Origin: CAVXEH01 sp963805645
Lineage (GTDB): Bacteria; Chloroflexota; Limnocylindria; QHBO01
Direction: 5' to 3'
DNA: 64,000 nt
NCBI GenBank assembly: GCA_963805645.1
Contig: CAWDVA010000007.1
Location: 248,001 to 312,000, forward strand
In this document: in pieces, positions 60,267 to 64,000 of the stretch
How the letters are laid out: each line of letters begins with the position of its first letter
How positions within the stretch are numbered: the first letter of the stretch is position 1
Translations under genes and position numbers: made by a program
Notes under the pieces: model-generated
Told to the model about the DNA's origin: nothing
The model's database searches: none
What the model saw: the letters and a program-made list of their open reading frames with translations, nothing else

Positions 60267-60619
60267 TCATCAGGATCGTCGCGGCGCTCTTTGGCAGCGG
60301 CCTGGGGGCGGCCGTGCGGGCGGGCGTTACCGCCGTCGAGCGGCAGGTCGGCACCGCCGAACCGGTAGACGGGCCCATCGTGGTCTCGGGCTCGCTCGTG
60401 GCGGCGGTGACCGCCGGCGTGGCCTGCAGTGTGCTGGGCCGCGGGCCGCGGCTGGCGTTCTGGTTCGGCGCACTCCTCACCGCCGCGGGGGCGGACCGCC
60501 TCGACGGATGGGTGCTGCAACGGTTCGGCGTCGACCGCGACCGACTCGTGGCCCAGGCGAGGGCGGTGGCGGCCGCGACGGCCGCCCGGCGCTCCGGCGG
60601 CGGCCAGGAACCGGCCTAG
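60263..60619 (+). CDS. Small hypothetical membrane protein
   Basis: 118 residues. GGGAGGCAGGG before the ATG. N-terminal segment MIIRIVAALFGSGLGAAVRA and a central hydrophobic region (about 44-76, SLVAAVTAGVACSVLG and LAFWFGALLTAAG) suggest two or three helices. The C-terminus is helical and charged. No family recognised. Follows the hydrolase with overlapping stop and start. Confidence 0.65.
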   Translation: MIIRIVAALFGSGLGAAVRAGVTAVERQVGTAEPVDGPIVVSGSLVAAVTAGVACSVLGRGPRLAFWFGALLTAAGADRLDGWVLQRFGVDRDRLVAQARAVAAATAARRSGGGQEPA

Positions 60620-60637
60620 CCGCGCGCGGCCTCGGGG

Positions 60638-61813
60638 TCAGCGCCAGACGGGCGCGTAGGGGTGCTCGCCGCGGACCGGGTCGTCCTCGGCGAAGCGCTC
60701 GAACCGGTAGGGATGCAGGTCGACCTCGGTCGACGCACCGTCGAGGATCAGCTCCGCCAGGTTGCGACCCACGGCCGGGGCCGTCTTGAACCCCGTGCCG
60801 GAGAAGCCGCAATCGAGATAGAAGCCATCCGGTCCGGCCGGACCGATGATGGGATGCTGGTCCGGAGTGATCCCGTCCTGGCCGGAGTGGGCGCTGTGCA
60901 GGCCGGCTGACTCGAAGTCCGGGAGCCGGAGGCAGAGCCGCTCGGCTGCCCGCTCCAGGAAACCCGGCGCCGCGGCATCCACCGGCCGGTCCGGGTCGTC
61001 GCCGAACTCGTTGCCGTCCTCGAGGCCGATCAGCGTGAGGTTCATCCCCTCGGGTCGAATGTAGAAGGCGTTCGCGAAGTCGATCATCGCCGGGTGCGCC
61101 GCGAGGTGGTCCGGACGGACGACGTAGGCGACGTCATGCCGCCACACCTGGAGCGGCAGGGAGAGGCCCACCATGGCCGCGATGCGCCCCGACCAGGCAC
61201 CGGCGGCGTCCACCACGATCCCGGCGTCCCAGGAGCCGCGAGGCGTGTCGACCCCCACCACGCGGTCGCCGGCCAGGCGGATGGCAGTCACCGGGGCCCG
61301 CTGGACGACGCGCGCACCGCGCGCCATGGCGGCCGTGAGCAGGGACGAGGCCGTGGCGGTCGGATCCGCATAGCCCGAATCGGGCTCCCAGGCGGCCATG
61401 GTGAACCCGTCGATCGCGATGCCCGGCACCAGGTCGGCCAGGGCATCGGCCTCGACCAGCTCGGTCGTGATTCCGACCCCGGAAAGCATGGCCACGTTGG
61501 CGCGCAGCGCATCCCGCTCCTCCTCCGGCACGAGCTGGAGGAAGCCGGTGCGCACGAATCCCGCATCGCCACCCACGCGCTCCGGCCAGGCGCGGAAATA
61601 GCCGTACGACTGCAGGGCAAGCCGGGCGTCGGACTCCACGTCGTAGTGCATCCGCACCAGCCCTGAAGAGCGACCCGTTGCTCCCGCGGCGATCGTCGTC
61701 GCCTCCAGGACCACCGGCCGCAGACCCCGCTCGGCGAGGTGGAAGGCGAGGCTGGCGCCCTGCACGCCCGCCCCGATCACAATTGCATCGGCCACGTCAC
61801 CCATGGGCGGCAT
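60638..61813 (-). CDS. FAD-dependent amino-acid oxidoreductase (DAO / sarcosine oxidase-like)
   Basis: 391 residues, ATG at 61804 is an equally likely start. FAD loop VIGAGVQGASLAFHLAERG, then VVLEATTIAAGATGRSSGLVR. The substrate-binding region DSGYADPTATASSLLTAAMA and the C-terminal DGFYLDCGFSGTGFKTAPAV match the DAO family of sarcosine, glycine or proline-type oxidases. Single gene, convergent with the preceding small membrane protein. Confidence 0.9.
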   Translation of the reverse strand: MPPMGDVADAIVIGAGVQGASLAFHLAERGLRPVVLEATTIAAGATGRSSGLVRMHYDVESDARLALQSYGYFRAWPERVGGDAGFVRTGFLQLVPEEERDALRANVAMLSGVGITTELVEADALADLVPGIAIDGFTMAAWEPDSGYADPTATASSLLTAAMARGARVVQRAPVTAIRLAGDRVVGVDTPRGSWDAGIVVDAAGAWSGRIAAMVGLSLPLQVWRHDVAYVVRPDHLAAHPAMIDFANAFYIRPEGMNLTLIGLEDGNEFGDDPDRPVDAAAPGFLERAAERLCLRLPDFESAGLHSAHSGQDGITPDQHPIIGPAGPDGFYLDCGFSGTGFKTAPAVGRNLAELILDGASTEVDLHPYRFERFAEDDPVRGEHPYAPVWR

Positions 61814-61887
61814 GCTTGTCGGGCGACCTGCATCGAGGGAGGGCCGTCCGTCCCCTTTCGCCCGAGCCGTTCGGTCCGAGCTCGCGC

Positions 61888-62775
61888 TCAGCGCCCCAGG
61901 TAGCCGATGTCGAACGGGCGTGGCTCGACGCCGAAGGCGCGCACGAAGGCGTCGAGATCGGTGAAGTTGTTCGTCCGCAACGAGCGCACCTGATCGTGAC
62001 TCACCGGGAAGACCGGCAGGACCCGGTCGGTGACGGCGGTGAGTGCGCTGATGAGCGGGATCGGCATGTTCAGCGCGAGCCGGCGCTTGCCGGTGACCCG
62101 CATGACGGCGTCCACGATCTGGCGATAGGTCAGGTACGCGGGACCGCCCAGCTCGTAGGTGCGACCCGCGTGCTCGGGCTCGCTCAACGAGCGCTCGATG
62201 CCGATGGCCAGGTCGTCCACGGCGAGCGGCTGGAAGCGCGCGGAACCGTCACCCGGGATGGCAACCACGCCGGGCGACCACCACGTGAGGGTTGTGACGA
62301 TCAGGGAGAAGAAGCCGTCCCCCTCGCCGAACAGGAGCGACGGCCGCAGGATGACCCAGTCAAGGCCCGAGCTGCGCACGATCTGCTCCCCCTGCCACTT
62401 GCTCCGCAGGTACTCGAGTCCCGGGTCGTCCACTGCGCCCAGGACGGACAGGTGGACCAGCCGGCGCACGCCCGCCGCGCCCGCCGCATCGACCACGTGG
62501 CGAACGCCCATGACGTTCGTGCGCTCGAAGGTGCGTCCACGCCCCTGGCGCGGGATCGCCACCAGGTGAACCACGGCATCGGCACCGTCCAACGCTGCCG
62601 CGAGGCCCGAACCGCTCTCCACGTCCGCCTGGAAGGCGCGCACCGGCCCTTCCGGCCACCCGGGCAGCCGTCCCCCGCTCTGCGACACGGCCCGCACGGT
62701 GTGCCCGGTGTCGAGGAGATGTGCGACGAGGTGACGCCCGACGAACCCGGTGGCCCCAACAACCGCGACGTCCAT
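61888..62775 (-). CDS. NAD(P)-binding protein, NDUFA9 / NmrA-like epimerase fold
   Basis: 295 residues, GGGAGG 9 nt before the ATG. Rossmann motif VVGATGFVGRHLVAHLLDTG, later VVHLVAIPRQG and GVRHVVDAAGAAGVRRLVHL. The YxxxK catalytic pair is replaced by YLRSKWQGEQIVRSSG, the arrangement seen in complex I NDUFA9-like atypical short-chain dehydrogenases. Function unassigned; may be a quinone- or sugar-nucleotide-related protein. Its upstream region holds a strong inverted repeat. Confidence 0.88.
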   Translation of the reverse strand: MDVAVVGATGFVGRHLVAHLLDTGHTVRAVSQSGGRLPGWPEGPVRAFQADVESGSGLAAALDGADAVVHLVAIPRQGRGRTFERTNVMGVRHVVDAAGAAGVRRLVHLSVLGAVDDPGLEYLRSKWQGEQIVRSSGLDWVILRPSLLFGEGDGFFSLIVTTLTWWSPGVVAIPGDGSARFQPLAVDDLAIGIERSLSEPEHAGRTYELGGPAYLTYRQIVDAVMRVTGKRRLALNMPIPLISALTAVTDRVLPVFPVSHDQVRSLRTNNFTDLDAFVRAFGVEPRPFDIGYLGR

Positions 62776-62813
62776 GTGTCACCGCCTCCCTTCATGGCAG
62801 CGTCCATGCGCTG

Positions 62814-62821
62814 ACCCTATA
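62814..62821 (-). promoter_or_regulatory. Candidate -10 for the epimerase-like gene
   Basis: TATAGGGT on the minus strand contains TATAGG and TAGGGT. A TAGGGT also lies at 62833-62838. Confidence 0.4.
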
Positions 62822-62848
62822 AACATGCTACTACCCTAGCGCATGTTT
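62821..62848. promoter_or_regulatory. Putative operator: inverted repeat AAACATGC-N12-GCATGTTT
   Basis: Perfect 8-bp arms separated by 12 bp; one more pair is nearly matched on each side. It sits immediately upstream of the candidate -10 for the epimerase-like gene, the usual place for a repressor or activator, in a divergent intergenic region with the ABC exporter. Also AT-rich compared with the surroundings. Confidence 0.6.
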
Positions 62849-62958
62849 GTCACCTTCCCAGCCGGCACCCGCGCGAGATACGGGCGCAAGGCCGGCGCAG
62901 ATGACCCCGATCGGCATCCTGAGCGGACCGCACCCTGACGGGGATCGTCAGCCATCGG

Positions 62959-62964
62959 TAGAAT
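62959..62964 (+). promoter_or_regulatory. -10 element for leaderless ABC transporter gene
   Basis: TAGAAT, 10 nt before the ATG at 62975. Confidence 0.5.
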
Positions 62965-62974
62965 CATCGGTCCC

Positions 62975-63913
62975 ATGCCCGCGACGTCCGACGAATCGCT
63001 CGTCCACGCCCACAGCCTGACCAAGCGCTTCGGTGGCTTCACCGCGGTGGACGCCGTCGATTTCGACGTGCCCTTCGGCAAGGCGTTCGGCTTCCTGGGG
63101 CCCAACGGGGCAGGGAAGACCTCGACGATGCGGATGATCGCCTGCGCGTCGCCGGTGACCGACGGCGATCTGACGGTCATCGGCATGGATCCGCGTACCC
63201 AGGCCCGCCAGATCAAGGCGCGCCTCGGGGTCGTGCCCCAGATCGACAACCTCGACCAGGAGCTCACCGTCCGCGAGAACCTGGAGATGTACGCTCGCTA
63301 CTTCGACATCCCGCGCCCGGTGGCGCGGGCCCGGGCCAGCGAGCTGCTCGAGTTCGTCCAGCTCGCCGAGCGGGCCACGGACCAGGTCGAGCCGCTCTCC
63401 GGGGGCATGAAGCGGCGCCTGACCATCGCCCGGGCGCTCATCAACGAGCCGGAGCTGATCATCCTCGACGAACCGACCACCGGGCTCGATCCGCAGGCGC
63501 GCCACCTGCTCTGGGAGCGGCTGTACCAGCTCAAGCGCCGCGGCGCGACGCTGATCATCACCACCCACTACATGGACGAGGCGGAGCAGCTCTGCGACCG
63601 GCTGGTGGTGATGGACAAGGCGAAGATCGTGGCCGAGGGCTCCCCCCGCGAGCTGATCGACCGCTACAGCACCCGGGAGGTGCTCGAGCTGCGCCTGCCC
63701 GATGCCACGCGGGACGCGCTGGACGGGCGGCTCGACGGCCTGGCCGACCGCGTGGAGCACCTGCCGGACCGGCTCCTCCTGTACACCGATGACGGCGAGC
63801 GCTCGCTCGACGAGGTCCATCGCCGCGAGATCGCCGTCGAGAGCGCGCTCGTTCGCCGATCAACGCTCGAGGACGTCTTCCTGCGCCTGACGGGGCGCAC
63901 CCTGGTCGAATGA
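62975..63913 (+). CDS. ABC transporter ATP-binding protein (NodI/DrrA-type)
   Basis: 312 residues. Walker A GPNGAGKTS at 42-50, Q-loop VVPQIDNLDQELTV, signature LSGGMKRRL, Walker B LIILDEPTTGLDPQAR and the H-loop ITTHYMDEAEQ. The DrrA/NodI type exports antibiotics, lipids or oligosaccharides with an ABC-2 permease, whose gene begins in the last bases of this one. No Shine-Dalgarno; TAGAAT 10 nt upstream. Confidence 0.95.
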   Translation: MPATSDESLVHAHSLTKRFGGFTAVDAVDFDVPFGKAFGFLGPNGAGKTSTMRMIACASPVTDGDLTVIGMDPRTQARQIKARLGVVPQIDNLDQELTVRENLEMYARYFDIPRPVARARASELLEFVQLAERATDQVEPLSGGMKRRLTIARALINEPELIILDEPTTGLDPQARHLLWERLYQLKRRGATLIITTHYMDEAEQLCDRLVVMDKAKIVAEGSPRELIDRYSTREVLELRLPDATRDALDGRLDGLADRVEHLPDRLLLYTDDGERSLDEVHRREIAVESALVRRSTLEDVFLRLTGRTLVE

Positions 63914-64000
63914 CCGCGCTCGCCCGGCCCACCCTCCACGTCTTCCAGCGCAACTTCCTCGTCTACAAGCGCGTGTGGCATCGGAGCATGTTCTTCGGCT
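63910..64000 (+). CDS. ABC-2 type permease (5' end only, cut by window)
   Basis: Starts with ATGA overlap on the ATPase gene. The visible 30 residues, beginning MTALARPTLHVFQRNFLVYK, are the cytoplasmic N-terminus seen in NodJ/DrrB-like permeases (VWxR...vyxR). The remainder lies outside the window. Confidence 0.7.
   Translation, partial: MTALARPTLHVFQRNFLVYKRVWHRSMFFG

Noticed and set aside
61814..61887. Gap between the oxidoreductase and the epimerase-like gene examined for an RNA or terminator
   Set aside because: Short, with no stable hairpin followed by T residues and no other signal.

Overview
This is a dense, very GC-rich bacterial chromosome segment with about 60 protein genes, two tRNAs, a T-box riboswitch, and no insertion sequences, phage genes, CRISPR array or rRNA. 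Gene content suggests a Chloroflexota-like lineage, for example the Limnocylindria/Ellin6529 side. The features pointing that way are an FHA-FHA-FtsW-PBP operon otherwise typical of Actinobacteria, a T-box in front of valS, cyanophycin genes, 2-oxoacid dehydrogenase E1alpha/E1beta genes, a DUF3105 protein and many leaderless promoters. This placement is inference; no rRNA or ribosomal protein is available to test it.

Layout. 1-4.1 kb (minus): partial methyltransferase, a membrane protein and a UvrD-like helicase fused to an Fe-S nuclease. 4.3-6.3 kb (plus): an unusual membrane-anchored SARP-type regulator. 6.3-10.2 kb: an orphan SelB C-terminal-like protein, DUF4446, a small membrane protein, an AdkA/FlaR-like kinase, RarA and a lipoprotein. 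10.6-12.4 kb (plus): class-V aminotransferase and histidine phosphatase. 12.4-17 kb (minus): MoxR, DUF58 and transglutaminase operon. 17.1-21.2 kb (minus): cell-wall operon fhaA-fhaB-ftsW/rodA-pbpA. 21.4-25.1 kb: zinc-ribbon proteins and a CpaE-like ParA ATPase. 25.2-28.1 kb: valS with its T-box. 28.2-34.7 kb: coiled-coil protein, MscS, clpX, ogt, clpP, tig and tRNA-Leu. 34.7-36.7 kb: small membrane genes, DUF3105 and tRNA-Lys. 36.9-39.6 kb: two M16 peptidases. 39.6-42.1 kb: hisC, a previously uncalled small gene and a J-domain protein. 42.1-48.8 kb: cyanophycin region, with cyanophycinase, cyanophycin synthetase, a CphA-like Mur ligase without ATP-grasp, and an M20 peptidase. 48.9-54.2 kb: thioesterase plus a complete 2-oxoacid dehydrogenase complex (E3, E1alpha, E1beta, E2). 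54.2-60.6 kb: GNAT, AlkD-like, surface protein, lipA-lipB (lipoate for the E2 subunit), and two metallo-beta-lactamase-fold proteins. 60.6-64 kb: FAD oxidoreductase, nucleoside-sugar-epimerase-like protein, and the start of an ABC drug/polysaccharide exporter.

Regulation. At least thirteen genes have a TANNNT hexamer 6-10 nt before the start codon, which is the geometry of leaderless transcripts. In two divergent pairs a palindromic hexamer appears to serve both strands. Four of ten convergent gene pairs end in the same CTAG, whose two strands give both TAG stops.

The items I would follow first are the ATP-grasp-less CphA paralogue sharing a promoter core with an M20 peptidase, the orphan SelB C-terminal protein, the membrane-embedded SARP regulator, the Lpd with a shortened FAD glycine loop, and the AAACATGC inverted repeat upstream of the 62.8 kb gene.
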